A stretch of DNA of 64,000 bases from Sphingobacteriales bacterium 46-32 (lineage in GTDB: Bacteria; Bacteroidota; Bacteroidia; Chitinophagales; Chitinophagaceae), in the NCBI GenBank assembly GCA_001898485.1, contig MKTY01000017.1:16250-80249 (forward strand), given 5' to 3'. A model generated the notes under the pieces. The model was given only the letters and a program-made list of their open reading frames with translations, did not search any database and was not told the origin of the DNA. How positions within the stretch are numbered: the stretch's first letter is position 1; each line of letters opens with the position of its first letter. Shown here piece after piece: positions 27,160 through 35,081 of the stretch. The translations under genes were made by a program, and so were the position numbers.

Positions 27160-27167
27160 TATCTTTG
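27160..27167 (+). promoter_or_regulatory. -7 box of the carboxylase gene (TATCTTTG)
   Basis: TATCTTTG matches TAnnTTTG and lies 19 bp before the ATG at 27187. No good -33 TTTG is present. Confidence 0.55.
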
Positions 27168-27186
27168 CCAGACAACGATCTGCACT

Positions 27187-28830
27187 ATGAATATTGAATT
27201 CAACCGTAATGAAGATGCCATGAAGCTGGCCATCAGTCATCGCCGGCAACTGTTCGAAAAAATAGCCGAAGGCGGTGGTAAAAAAGCACTGGCCAGACAG
27301 CATGAGCGGCAAAAACTCAGCCCGAGAGAACGTATCGAATACCTCGCAGACCGCGATCGGCCCTTCCTGGAGCTGGGTGCCTTTGCCGGTTTTGAGATGT
27401 ACGAAGAACAGGGCGGATGTCCTGCTGGAGGCACCGTAGCGGGTATTGGTTATGTAAGCGGTCGGCAGTGTGTAATCGTTGCCAATGACCAAACGGTAAA
27501 GGCCGGCGCCTGGTTTCCGATAACTGGCAAAAAGAATCTTCGATTGCAGGAAATTGCCATGGATAATCATTTGCCCATTATTTACCTGGTAGACAGTGCC
27601 GGTGTATTCCTTCCCCTGCAGGATGATATTTTTCCCGACAAGGAACATTTTGGCCGTGTTTTCCGCAACAACGCCCGCATGAGCGCCATGGGTATAACCC
27701 AGATAGCGGCTGTAATGGGCGCCTGTGTGGCGGGTGGTGCTTATCTGCCTATTATGAGTGATGAAACACTGATGGTGGAAAACAATGGTTCCATCTTCCT
27801 CGCCGGCCCCTACCTGGTAAAAGCTGCCATAGGTGAAGACACGGATGCTGAAACGCTGGGCGGCGCCATCACCCACACAGAAATATCCGGTATTGCTGAT
27901 TATAAATTCAAAACCGAACAGGAATGCCTTGACCATATCAAACGCATGCTGTCTATGCTGGCTGAACCCAAAAAAGCGGGGTTTGATCGTATAAAAGCTG
28001 TCGCTCCCCTCCACAATCCGGAAGAGTTATGCGGCACCTTCCCCATGGATGGCAAACCATATGATGTGGTAAATATCATCGAACGTATTGTGGATGCCCG
28101 AGCCGATGGCAGCGGTAGTTCCTTCGAACAGTTCAAAGAAGATTATGGTAAAACCATCGTATGCGGATACGCCCGCATTGAAGGCTGGGCTGTTGGCATA
28201 GTTGCCAACCAGCGCACCATTGTAAAAAGCAGGAAAGGCGAAATGCAAATGGGCGGCGTTATCTATAATGACAGCGCCGATAAAGCTGCACGCTTTATTC
28301 TCAATTGCAACCAGAAAAAAATACCCCTCGTATTCCTGCAGGATGTGACCGGTTTTATGGTGGGTAGCCGCAGCGAACATGCCGGCATTATTAAGGATGG
28401 CGCCAAACTTGTCAACGCTGTAGCCAATTCAGTCGTACCCAAATTCACTATCATCACCGGCAACTCGTATGGTGCGGGCAACTACGCTATGTGTGGTAAA
28501 GCCTATGACCCCCGCTTCATTTATGCCTGGCCCACGGCACGTATTGCTGTAATGGGAGGCGAGCAGGCCGCTAAAACACTATTGCAGATACAGGTGGCTG
28601 CCATGAAAAACCAGGGCCGCGAAGTTTCGGCAGCCGAAGAAGCCGCTTTATTGAACGAGATCAAAGGGAAATATGAAAAGCAGACCTCACCCTACTATGC
28701 AGCAGCACGCCTCTGGGTCGACGACATTATTGATCCCCGCGAAACCAGACTGCGTATCGCAGAGGGAATCCATGCCGCCAATCATAACCCACACATAGAA
28801 GAGATGAAGCTGGGCGTATTTCAGGTTTAA
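27187..28830 (+). CDS. Acyl-CoA carboxylase beta subunit (methylcrotonyl/propionyl-CoA type)
   Basis: A 547-residue carboxyltransferase subunit that moves a carboxyl group from biotin to an acyl-CoA. Both crotonase-like halves are present. The N-half contains PAGGTVAGIGYVSGRQCVIVAND and MGACVAGGAYLPIMSDE. The C-half contains FLQDVTGFMVGSRSEHAGI, NSYGAGNYAMCGKAYDPRF and ARIAVMGGEQAA. The FMVG and AMCG-type wording favours methylcrotonyl-CoA carboxylase (leucine breakdown) over acetyl-CoA carboxylase. The biotin-carboxylase/BCCP partner is not in the window. The stop is followed within a few bases by the composite repeat. Confidence 0.9.
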   Translation: MNIEFNRNEDAMKLAISHRRQLFEKIAEGGGKKALARQHERQKLSPRERIEYLADRDRPFLELGAFAGFEMYEEQGGCPAGGTVAGIGYVSGRQCVIVANDQTVKAGAWFPITGKKNLRLQEIAMDNHLPIIYLVDSAGVFLPLQDDIFPDKEHFGRVFRNNARMSAMGITQIAAVMGACVAGGAYLPIMSDETLMVENNGSIFLAGPYLVKAAIGEDTDAETLGGAITHTEISGIADYKFKTEQECLDHIKRMLSMLAEPKKAGFDRIKAVAPLHNPEELCGTFPMDGKPYDVVNIIERIVDARADGSGSSFEQFKEDYGKTIVCGYARIEGWAVGIVANQRTIVKSRKGEMQMGGVIYNDSADKAARFILNCNQKKIPLVFLQDVTGFMVGSRSEHAGIIKDGAKLVNAVANSVVPKFTIITGNSYGAGNYAMCGKAYDPRFIYAWPTARIAVMGGEQAAKTLLQIQVAAMKNQGREVSAAEEAALLNEIKGKYEKQTSPYYAAARLWVDDIIDPRETRLRIAEGIHAANHNPHIEEMKLGVFQV

Positions 28831-28833
28831 GGA

Positions 28834-29086
28834 CAATGTGTTGATGTGCTAGTGTGCTGATGTGCTAGTGTGCTGATGTGCTGATGTGCTGATGTGTTGA
28901 TGTGTTGATGGATTTGATGATTTGATAATGAGAGAGCAATGTGCTGATGTGTTAAAGAACTCTTTGCACGCTTAGTTTGCTTTGCGTTCTTTGCGATTTG
29001 ACGATCGAGTCGACAGCCTGTTAGTGAGTAGTTTACTGTTCACTGTCAACTGTTCACTGTCAACTGTTCACTGTTCACTGTCAACT
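28834..29086 (+). repeat. Composite modular intergenic repeat, copy 1
   Basis: The modules appear in a fixed order: GTGCTGATG/GTGCTAGTG words (28834-28910), GATTTGATGATTTG words, AGAGAGCAATGTGCTGATG, the block AAGAACTCTTTGCACGC...CTTTGCGTTCTTTGCG (28958-29000), a unique stretch with GTCGACAGCCTGTTAGTG, and CACTGTCAACTGTT words (29036-29086). The same modules in the same order occur in reverse complement at 45389-45633. It fills the gap between the carboxylase gene and rnhA. Confidence 0.85.
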
Positions 29087-29116
29087 CTTTTATACATTTA
29101 TACTAACAACCAACTT

Positions 29117-29575
29117 TTGCAAATAACAATCTATACAGACGGATCATCGCGCGGAAATCCCGGACCGGGAGGATATGGTGCCATTCTGATGAGCGGAACA
29201 CATCGTAAAGAATTATCAAAAGGCTACCGGCTTACTACCAATAACCGCATGGAATTGATGGCGGTGATTGCAGCGCTGTCAGCACTCAAAAAGCCAGGAA
29301 TGAATGTGATGATTTATTCCGACAGTCAGTACGTAATCAACTCCGTTGAAAAAGGATGGCTTAAGACCTGGATAGCTACCAACTTTAAAGGCGGCAAGAA
29401 AAACAAAGACCTCTGGCTGAAATATGACAGCCTTGCCCGACAGCATCATATCCGTTTCAAATGGGTAAAAGGCCATGCAGATAACCCCTACAACAATCAT
29501 TGCGATAAACTGGCTACCACAGCTGCCGATGGTAAGAACCTGGATGTGGATGTGGGGTATGAAGCAGAATTGTAA
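29117..29575 (+). CDS. rnhA: Ribonuclease HI
   Basis: Cytoplasmic endonuclease that degrades the RNA strand of RNA-DNA hybrids. The catalytic carboxylates are D in IYTDGSSRGNPGPGGYG, E in NNRMELMAVIAAL, D in IYSDSQYVINS, and D in HCDKLA; the flexible-loop His is also present in KGHADN. The frame is open from 28982, but that stretch translates the upstream repeat, so it is not the true N-terminus. The TTG at 29117 gives a normal 152-residue enzyme starting one residue before the first strand. Start confidence is moderate. The gene probably has its own promoter within or just after the composite repeat. Confidence 0.9.
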   Translation: MQITIYTDGSSRGNPGPGGYGAILMSGTHRKELSKGYRLTTNNRMELMAVIAALSALKKPGMNVMIYSDSQYVINSVEKGWLKTWIATNFKGGKKNKDLWLKYDSLARQHHIRFKWVKGHADNPYNNHCDKLATTAADGKNLDVDVGYEAEL

Positions 29576-29588
29576 AAATCACATGCTG

Positions 29589-29688
29589 GTTTAAAGAGTT
29601 TAAAGGGTATAAAGTGTATAAAGAGTATAAAGTGTCCGAAGACTTCCTTAAACCTTTAAACCTTTTAAACCCTTTAAACTCTTTAAAC
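29589..29688. repeat. Perfect 20-bp inverted repeat between rnhA and the Dph6-like gene
   Basis: GTTTAAAGAGTTTAAAGGGT at 29589-29608 is exactly complementary to 29669-29688. The space between is filled with further TATAAAG words and TTAAACC words that can extend pairing. The right arm ends 4 bp before the next ATG. Confidence 0.85.
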
Positions 29689-29692
29689 TTTT

Positions 29693-30355
29693 ATGCGATC
29701 TCTCACTTCCTGGAGCGGCGGCAAAGACAGTTGTTATGCACTCATGCAGGCAATAGATGCAGGCATAAAGCCAGCCGTATTGCTCAATGTGATGAATGAA
29801 ACCGGCCGCCGTTCCCGCTCGCATGGACTGCCAGCCACTATACTGGAAGCACAGGCCACTCAGGCAGGTATACCTCTGCGCACTGTATCCAGCTCCTGGA
29901 GTGATTATGAAAACAACTTTGTACGATCGCTGCAGGAGTTAAAACAGGAATACCAGTTAACCCACGCTGTCTTTGGCGACATCGACCTGCAGGCTCACCG
30001 CGACTGGGAAGAAAAAGTATGTGACCGGGCCGGACTGATACCCGTGCTGCCTCTTTGGCTTCGTCCACGTAAACAACTGGCGCTTGAAATGCTGCAGGCC
30101 GGTATTCAAACGCTTATTGTAAGTTGTAATGAAGTGATGGGCCAGCGGTTTCTGGGGCGTTATTTAACCAGTGAGCTGCTGGATGAACTGGAATCGCTGG
30201 GCGTAGACTCCTGCGGGGAAAATGGTGAATTTCATACACTCGTCACCGATTGCCCTTTATTCAAAAAATCACTGGAAACAGAAATAACCGATACCGAAAC
30301 CCACGAGGGATACTGGTTTGCTGCTATAAGATTAAAGGTAAAAGACAAAGGGTAA
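29693..30355 (+). CDS. Dph6-like PP-loop ATPase (diphthine-ammonia ligase family)
   Basis: A 220-residue cytoplasmic adenine-nucleotide alpha-hydrolase of the COG2102/TIGR00290 group. The PP-loop is SGGKDS (residues 8-13). The conserved second motif is ESLGVDSCGENGEFHTLV near residues 178-195. In archaea and eukaryotes the family completes diphthamide on EF-2, which bacteria lack, so the bacterial substrate must differ and is unknown. The stop codon is embedded in the inverted repeat at 30347-30384. The convergent neighbour is a DUF6580 membrane protein. The ATG at 29693 is 4 bp after another inverted repeat, leaving no room for a normal leader unless the repeat is transcribed. Confidence 0.85.
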   Translation: MRSLTSWSGGKDSCYALMQAIDAGIKPAVLLNVMNETGRRSRSHGLPATILEAQATQAGIPLRTVSSSWSDYENNFVRSLQELKQEYQLTHAVFGDIDLQAHRDWEEKVCDRAGLIPVLPLWLRPRKQLALEMLQAGIQTLIVSCNEVMGQRFLGRYLTSELLDELESLGVDSCGENGEFHTLVTDCPLFKKSLETEITDTETHEGYWFAAIRLKVKDKG

Positions 30356-30384
30356 AAGGATGATCATAATTCCTTTTACCCTTT
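30347..30384. repeat. 14-bp inverted repeat overlapping the Dph6-like stop codon
   Basis: AAAGGGTAAAAGGA (30347-30360) and its exact complement (30371-30384) flank a 10-nt loop. The TAA stop at 30353-30355 lies inside the left arm. It sits between convergent genes and is a likely two-way terminator. Confidence 0.75.
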
Positions 30385-30406
30385 ACCTTATATCTTCTGC
30401 CCTTCC

Positions 30407-30979
30407 TCAGCTTAATGTAAGTACTGTTCTGTTTTTCACTACCAGATTATAGCTAAGCAAAATAACGGGCAGGAAAAATACGGTAGCCAGTAAGGTGTTT
30501 TTATAGAAAGGCAACGCCAGAGTATAGGAGGTCATGAGTCCATCAAGGTTCTGGCTGTAATAGGTGCCGTCTCCACCCATCCAGACTGCAAAGTTGGAAA
30601 TCAGGAAATAAACAGTGGGAGCAGCCACAGCAGCTACCAACAGGTTTACCACGCGGCGACCTTTGAGCCACCAGCCCAGACCGGTTGCCAGCAACAACAA
30701 CATATAGTTAAACCATTGCCCTTTATAAAATCCGGAATAGGGAAAAGACCCCTGCAGATACAACAAATGAACGATCACATCGCTAATAAACAAGGCGAGC
30801 AAAGGCAACATAAAAGACTGCCGGCGCTCGGGAATGATCATTCCAGCGAAAAGCGCCACAGCGATTACCGGAGAAAAACCCGACCAGTCGAGGTTGGGTC
30901 CGAGATAATATTTAGTGAGCGTGGTGATAGCCACCAGCGCTAAAGAAAACAGGATAAACTTTGTATTAACTTTTTTCAT
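30407..30979 (-). CDS. DUF6580 integral membrane protein (putative transporter)
   Basis: A 190-residue inner-membrane protein with about five or six helices (residues 8-28, 33-52, 56-76, 88-105, 109-131 and 160-182). The motifs FSPVIAVALFAGMIIP near residue 35 and YFLISNFAVWMGG near 124 fit the Bacteroidota DUF6580 family, whose compact hydrophobic shape recalls substrate-binding (S) components of ECF vitamin transporters. No ECF ATPase genes are nearby. Function unproven. It is convergent with the Dph6-like gene. Confidence 0.75.
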   Translation of the reverse strand: MKKVNTKFILFSLALVAITTLTKYYLGPNLDWSGFSPVIAVALFAGMIIPERRQSFMLPLLALFISDVIVHLLYLQGSFPYSGFYKGQWFNYMLLLLATGLGWWLKGRRVVNLLVAAVAAPTVYFLISNFAVWMGGDGTYYSQNLDGLMTSYTLALPFYKNTLLATVFFLPVILLSYNLVVKNRTVLTLS

Positions 30980-31089
30980 AGTGCGTAAACAATGTAAGTG
31001 CTAACAAATAATATCGCCTCTCTACTCTTCCTTCCTTTCGGCTACCCAACAAAAGTAACTCAAATGCAATAAATGGCCTTTCTATTTAT

Positions 31090-32304
31090 TCACTTATCCA
31101 CAGGCACACTGGCCCTGAAAATGGTGGTATCGGCCGAAGCGCTGAGGGCTGCCGGCTCGCCCGGCAGCAGCAGTGCAGCCGGCTGACCTTTACGGAGGCT
31201 TACGATAGCATCGTTTTGCCCAAGGTTTGCTTCGCCTTCTACCAGCAACAGGATATCGGCTGTGCTGGCTGTAAGGGATGCCGACCGGCCGGCAGGTATA
31301 TGCAGCACACTCAATTCAAAATCGGGTGCCGGCGTTTTGTAAACGCGTTCAAAACCATGTTGCTCGCCTTTCAGGATACGCGGCTCTGTGGCTTCACATT
31401 TTACATGCCGCAGCAACTCGGTTACATCAATATGCTTGCTGGTAAGGCCACCACGCAGCACATTATCCGAACTGGCCATGATTTCAATATTCTGGCCCTC
31501 CAGGTAAGCGTGCGGCACACCGGCATCCTGGAAAACAGCATCCCCTTTTTGTGTAAATACGAGGTTGAACAGGTAAACAGAAAAAATACCCCGGTCTATA
31601 ATACCCGGACGACCAAATGTAATAGACGCACGGGCTGCCCAGAAATCGGGATGCATTTTGGATAAGCCGCCATTATTATACACTGGGACAATGCGATCCA
31701 GAAGCGGCTGCAGGTGGGCATTTACTTCGTTTTGCGGCATTTCCATTACCAGCTTATACAAGCCAGCATAACCCGCAGACTCAAATACGGGAAGCAGGAA
31801 GTTTAGTTCCGGTATATCCTGTAATATCTGCTTCATGGAAGCCTCCGGCCTGAAGCCATGCAGCAACCAGAAATCGCCCATGGCCACCATCAGTTCCGGC
31901 TTATGGTTATTGTCTTTATAATTGCGCGTTGACGCATCCAGCGGTACTCCTTTACGGTTCTCTGCTTCAAAATCTGCCTCTGCAGCAGCCTTGGCCGGAT
32001 GAACCTGTATAGACAGCATGTCTTTCACATCAAGTGCCTTAAAGAGGTAAGGCATATTGCCAAAGCGGGTCTTCACGGCTGAACCCAATGCGGCTTCTGG
32101 GTTTTGTTCAATAAACTCGCGCAATCCTGTGACCGTACCATCGGGTAATTGCAGTTTACAATCTGCCTGCGGGTGTACACCCATCCAAAATTCAGCAAAT
32201 GGTTTGCTCTGCGGTCCCTGTAAGTTCAGCAGATCTGGAATAAAGCGGGTGCCTCCCCAATCATAATGTTTGACAGTACCCGTCAGTTGCGCAATTCCGG
32301 TCAT
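31090..32304 (-). CDS. manA: Mannose-6-phosphate isomerase, class I
   Basis: Cytoplasmic zinc enzyme interconverting mannose-6-phosphate and fructose-6-phosphate, supplying GDP-mannose for glycans. It has 404 residues. The metal ligands are visible as Q100 and H102 (SIQVHP), E137 (HKPEL) and H265 (AGVPHAYLEG). The active-site Arg is R284 in SSDNVLRGGLTSKH. A -7-like TATCTTTA box on the minus strand (32331-32338) lies 27 bp upstream of the start. It is divergent from yraN. Confidence 0.95.
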   Translation of the reverse strand: MTGIAQLTGTVKHYDWGGTRFIPDLLNLQGPQSKPFAEFWMGVHPQADCKLQLPDGTVTGLREFIEQNPEAALGSAVKTRFGNMPYLFKALDVKDMLSIQVHPAKAAAEADFEAENRKGVPLDASTRNYKDNNHKPELMVAMGDFWLLHGFRPEASMKQILQDIPELNFLLPVFESAGYAGLYKLVMEMPQNEVNAHLQPLLDRIVPVYNNGGLSKMHPDFWAARASITFGRPGIIDRGIFSVYLFNLVFTQKGDAVFQDAGVPHAYLEGQNIEIMASSDNVLRGGLTSKHIDVTELLRHVKCEATEPRILKGEQHGFERVYKTPAPDFELSVLHIPAGRSASLTASTADILLLVEGEANLGQNDAIVSLRKGQPAALLLPGEPAALSASADTTIFRASVPVDK

Positions 32305-32342
32305 TTTTTTATTGTAAATTTAAATAGTGCTAAAGATACGTG

Positions 32343-32699
32343 ATGGCAGAGCATAATGATATAGGTATTGCGGGAGAAAATCTGGCTGCAGCCTGGTTAC
32401 AACAACGGGGCTACGAACTGCTGCATCGCAACTGGCGGGCGGGTCCTTATGAAATTGATATTATCGCAAAAAAAGGCCGGCAACTGCATTTTATAGAGGT
32501 AAAAGCACGCCGGGCATCGCCGGTTGGTTATCCTGAAGATAAAGTCTCCCGCAAAAAATTCCGTCATCTCAAACGGGCTGCTGATGAATTCCTGTTTCGC
32601 AACCCGGGATATCAGTGGATACAATATGACATCGTCTCCATCACTTTTCACCGGTACAAAGACCCGGATGTTTTTCTGCTCGAAGATGTTTTCCTGTAA
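32343..32699 (+). CDS. yraN: YraN/UPF0102 family endonuclease-like protein
   Basis: A 118-residue cytoplasmic protein of the UPF0102 family, which has a restriction-endonuclease-like core thought to act in DNA processing. The catalytic pattern is visible: G10-E11-N..AA..L, YEIDIIAKKGRQLHFIEVKAR (D, E and K of the PD-ExK type), then the helix DKVSRKKFRHLKRAADEFL. ATG 32343 is used; a GTG three bases earlier is less likely. The substrate in vivo is not known. It is convergent with the Cys-cluster gene 13 bp away. Confidence 0.92.
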   Translation: MAEHNDIGIAGENLAAAWLQQRGYELLHRNWRAGPYEIDIIAKKGRQLHFIEVKARRASPVGYPEDKVSRKKFRHLKRAADEFLFRNPGYQWIQYDIVSITFHRYKDPDVFLLEDVFL

Positions 32700-32712
32700 T
32701 ATGCCTGTCTTA

Positions 32713-33228
32713 CTAGCGGCCTACCGGTATCTGCTCCATCATTTTCTCCACGATGCGATACGTAGCCGGGCAATACTCTACGTTTTGCTTATGTACATGT
32801 ACATAATCCTTCATTTTTTTAGGCAAATGAGGGAACCCGGCACAGTCGGCCGGACGGATCTCATAGATGCTGCATTTATTATCCTTCAGGTTCAGAAACT
32901 GACAGGGCTGGCGGCGGTTCATCCAGTCGCCGGTACCTCTTTCCTTGTATAACCATTTTTCTTTAAACTCTTCTACAGTCTGACCAAAATGGCCGGCAAT
33001 ACGGCGCAGATCAGTGGGCGTAAAAGTAGGAGTCATGGTCTTACAGCAATTGGCGCAGCTGAGGCAGTCTACTTCTTCCCATACCTCTTTTTCGAGCTGG
33101 ATGGTGATCTTATCCAGGCCGCGGGGAGGATTTTTTTCGAGACGGGTCAGAAAACGGCGGAAACGGCTTTTATTATGCCGCACTCTTTGTTTGAATGAAC
33201 GAATATTAATGGGTTTCTTTTCAGTCAT
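32713..33228 (-). CDS. YkgJ-family cysteine cluster protein
   Basis: A 171-residue cytoplasmic protein with the CxxCxxCC-type cluster (CLSCANCCK, near residues 55-63) and later cysteines in QPCQF, NKCSIYEIRPADCAGFP and EYCPATY. This pattern is the zinc- or iron-binding signature of the YkgJ/UPF0153 family, whose role is not established. The N-terminal 40 residues are strongly basic (RHNKSRFRRFLTRLEK), suggesting nucleic-acid or membrane contact. It is divergent from the lipoprotein at 33293. Confidence 0.85.
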   Translation of the reverse strand: MTEKKPINIRSFKQRVRHNKSRFRRFLTRLEKNPPRGLDKITIQLEKEVWEEVDCLSCANCCKTMTPTFTPTDLRRIAGHFGQTVEEFKEKWLYKERGTGDWMNRRQPCQFLNLKDNKCSIYEIRPADCAGFPHLPKKMKDYVHVHKQNVEYCPATYRIVEKMMEQIPVGR

Positions 33229-33292
33229 CTGCCGAAGGTAAAGGAAAATATTTTTTATTACTTACTTTTACCCCCTCACCAAACCCAATAAT

Positions 33293-33949
33293 ATGAGAAT
33301 ACTCTGCCTCCTTTTTGTTGCCACTGCCATGGCATTTCAATTCATATCCTGTAAATCGGGAGGAGGGCCGGCCACATTCTGCGATACCAGTTGCCTGAAA
33401 GACAGCCTGAAATTCGTAAAATCAGAGCACCCCTTAAAGCCCTACGTATTTATCAGCGCTTCCAATTGCAATGCGGATAGTGTGGCCTGGAGTTATCAGA
33501 ATATGGGTACCAACCGTAAACTGGGTATCGAAGATCTGCTGGGAGGCCCCGTTAAGATCAATAAAGACTATATCAAATGTGTGATCAACGACACCAGCTA
33601 TGCCTGGGTACTGTTTAATGACTGTGCCAGCAGCCGCGGTTTTGCTGTAAAACTTCCTTTCAGCAAAGATCAATCGCTCAAAAAGATCTCCAGTGCGCTC
33701 ACAGCATTTGACCCCAAATTCTCTATTGCCGACAACCTGCTGGTATATTCAGACCGCGGCAACATTTTTGCAGAAGATATGCAGACGGGCAAAACGGCCA
33801 TGATGACCTTTGGCCAGCGTATCGAATTTGATTATGCCAATATTCACGCTTTGCTCGACTCTGTAAATGTGACACCTGAACGTATCTGGACCCGGGTAAA
33901 AGTAGGCGACGAATGGAAAGTTATTGAAAAGAAAATTGAGCTGAAATAA
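33293..33949 (+). CDS. Lipoprotein of unknown function
   Basis: A 218-residue predicted lipoprotein with signal MRILCLLFVATAMAFQFISC and lipobox Cys20. The mature part has several cysteines (FCDTSCLKD, SNCNADS, IKCVIND, NDCASSRG) that could pair. The repeating pattern of short beta strands (YVFISASNCNADSVAWSYQN, NLLVYSDRGNIFAEDM) is reminiscent of beta-propeller proteins. No family is recognised. It is followed by a strong hairpin terminator. Confidence 0.7.
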   Translation: MRILCLLFVATAMAFQFISCKSGGGPATFCDTSCLKDSLKFVKSEHPLKPYVFISASNCNADSVAWSYQNMGTNRKLGIEDLLGGPVKINKDYIKCVINDTSYAWVLFNDCASSRGFAVKLPFSKDQSLKKISSALTAFDPKFSIADNLLVYSDRGNIFAEDMQTGKTAMMTFGQRIEFDYANIHALLDSVNVTPERIWTRVKVGDEWKVIEKKIELK

Positions 33950-33965
33950 GGTTCATACCAATACC

Positions 33966-34017
33966 AAAAGGTCCATTTCAGGGGATTGCGCATCTTTTCC
34001 CGGAATGGACCTTTTTT
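33966..34017 (+). terminator. Long hairpin terminator after the lipoprotein gene
   Basis: AAAAGGTCCATT and AATGGACCTTTT pair across a 26-nt loop, with T-rich sequence after. The right arm covers the first possible ATG (34005) of the next gene, which supports placing the xerD start at 34029. Confidence 0.8.
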
Positions 34018-34028
34018 ATTTAACACAC

Positions 34029-34934
34029 ATGTGGGAAGCATATAAAAAAGGATTCAGGTCGTATCTGCAGCTCGAAAAATCGCTGGCTGATCATACGGTA
34101 GAAGCCTACCTGCATGACCTGGAAAAGCTGACCCAGTATCTGCAGGAACGGAATACACTCCTTGCCCCCTCCGCTCTTGTGCTCACCGACCTGCAGGGTT
34201 TTGTGCACTGGATTGCTGAATTGGGTATGACTCCTGCATCGCAGGCCCGCATCATTTCCGGTATCAAGTCCTTTTACCGCTACTGTCTGCTCGAAAAAAT
34301 CAGCGATACAGATCCCAGCACCCTGCTGGAAGCACCCAAACTAAAACGCGCCCTGCCCGATGTACTCAGCTTTGATGAAATAGAGCAAATCATTGCCCAG
34401 ATTGACCTGAGCAAACCGGAGGGCGGTCGCAATAAAGCCATTCTGGAAACGCTGTACAGTTGCGGACTCCGCGTAAGCGAACTGGTGAATCTGCGCATTT
34501 CACAACTGTATCTGGATGTAGGTTTTATACGGGTAATCGGCAAAGGCGATAAAGAAAGACTCGTACCCATTGGACAAAGCGCTGCCAAATACATTAACCT
34601 GTACCGGCAAACACAACGTCAGCATCTGCAGGTAGCTGCCGGACACGAAGACATCCTTTTTCTGAATCGTCATGGCCGCAAGCTTTCGCGGGTTATGATC
34701 TTCCTGATCATTCGTGAACTGGTGCAACAGGCAGGCATTAAAAAAAATGTATCGCCGCATACTTTCCGGCATTCCTTTGCTACACACCTTGTAGAAGGTG
34801 GTGCAGACCTGCGTGCAGTACAGGAGATGCTGGGTCATGAGAGTATTACCACTACAGAAATCTATACCCACCTCGACCGCGAATTTCTTCGCAAGACCCT
34901 TGAAAATTATCATCCGGCTTTTAAAGGAGATTAA
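34029..34934 (+). CDS. xerD: Tyrosine recombinase XerD
   Basis: A 301-residue site-specific recombinase that resolves chromosome dimers at dif together with XerC. The N-terminal SAM-like domain covers residues 1-90. The catalytic residues are all present: R148 (CGLRVSEL), K172 (GKGDKER), H244 and R247 (PHTFRHSF), H270 (MLGHESI) and nucleophile Y279 (TTEIYTH). The length and the ending NYHP fit XerD. The upstream in-frame ATG at 34005 lies in the preceding terminator and is rejected. It is a housekeeping type, without integrase-type arm domains or flanking element ends. Confidence 0.93.
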   Translation: MWEAYKKGFRSYLQLEKSLADHTVEAYLHDLEKLTQYLQERNTLLAPSALVLTDLQGFVHWIAELGMTPASQARIISGIKSFYRYCLLEKISDTDPSTLLEAPKLKRALPDVLSFDEIEQIIAQIDLSKPEGGRNKAILETLYSCGLRVSELVNLRISQLYLDVGFIRVIGKGDKERLVPIGQSAAKYINLYRQTQRQHLQVAAGHEDILFLNRHGRKLSRVMIFLIIRELVQQAGIKKNVSPHTFRHSFATHLVEGGADLRAVQEMLGHESITTTEIYTHLDREFLRKTLENYHPAFKGD

Positions 34935-35081
34935 CTTTTGTACTATCCGTAAAGCGGTTTGATCATTCGCTATCGCCCGCCAATTGCAGGCCTGCGATGT
35001 ATCACGGACCCAGACGCATTTCTAAAAAACGGCATAACTCCTCACCGCTTTTTATCACACTTGCTTCCCCGGCAACCGTGA

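Noticed and set aside
28834..29086. Possible CRISPR array (regular short repeats)
   Set aside because: The repeated words are 9-18 bp, directly adjacent without unique spacers, and no cas genes are nearby.
28982..29116. N-terminal extension of ribonuclease HI
   Set aside because: The extra 45 codons translate the composite repeat and are absent from the enzyme family.
29693..30355. True diphthamide synthesis
   Set aside because: Bacterial EF-G has no diphthamide and no dph1/2/5 homologues are present in the window, so only family membership is stated.
34029..34934. Phage or integrative-element integrase
   Set aside because: Length and motifs fit housekeeping XerD; there are no attachment-site repeats or phage genes around it.
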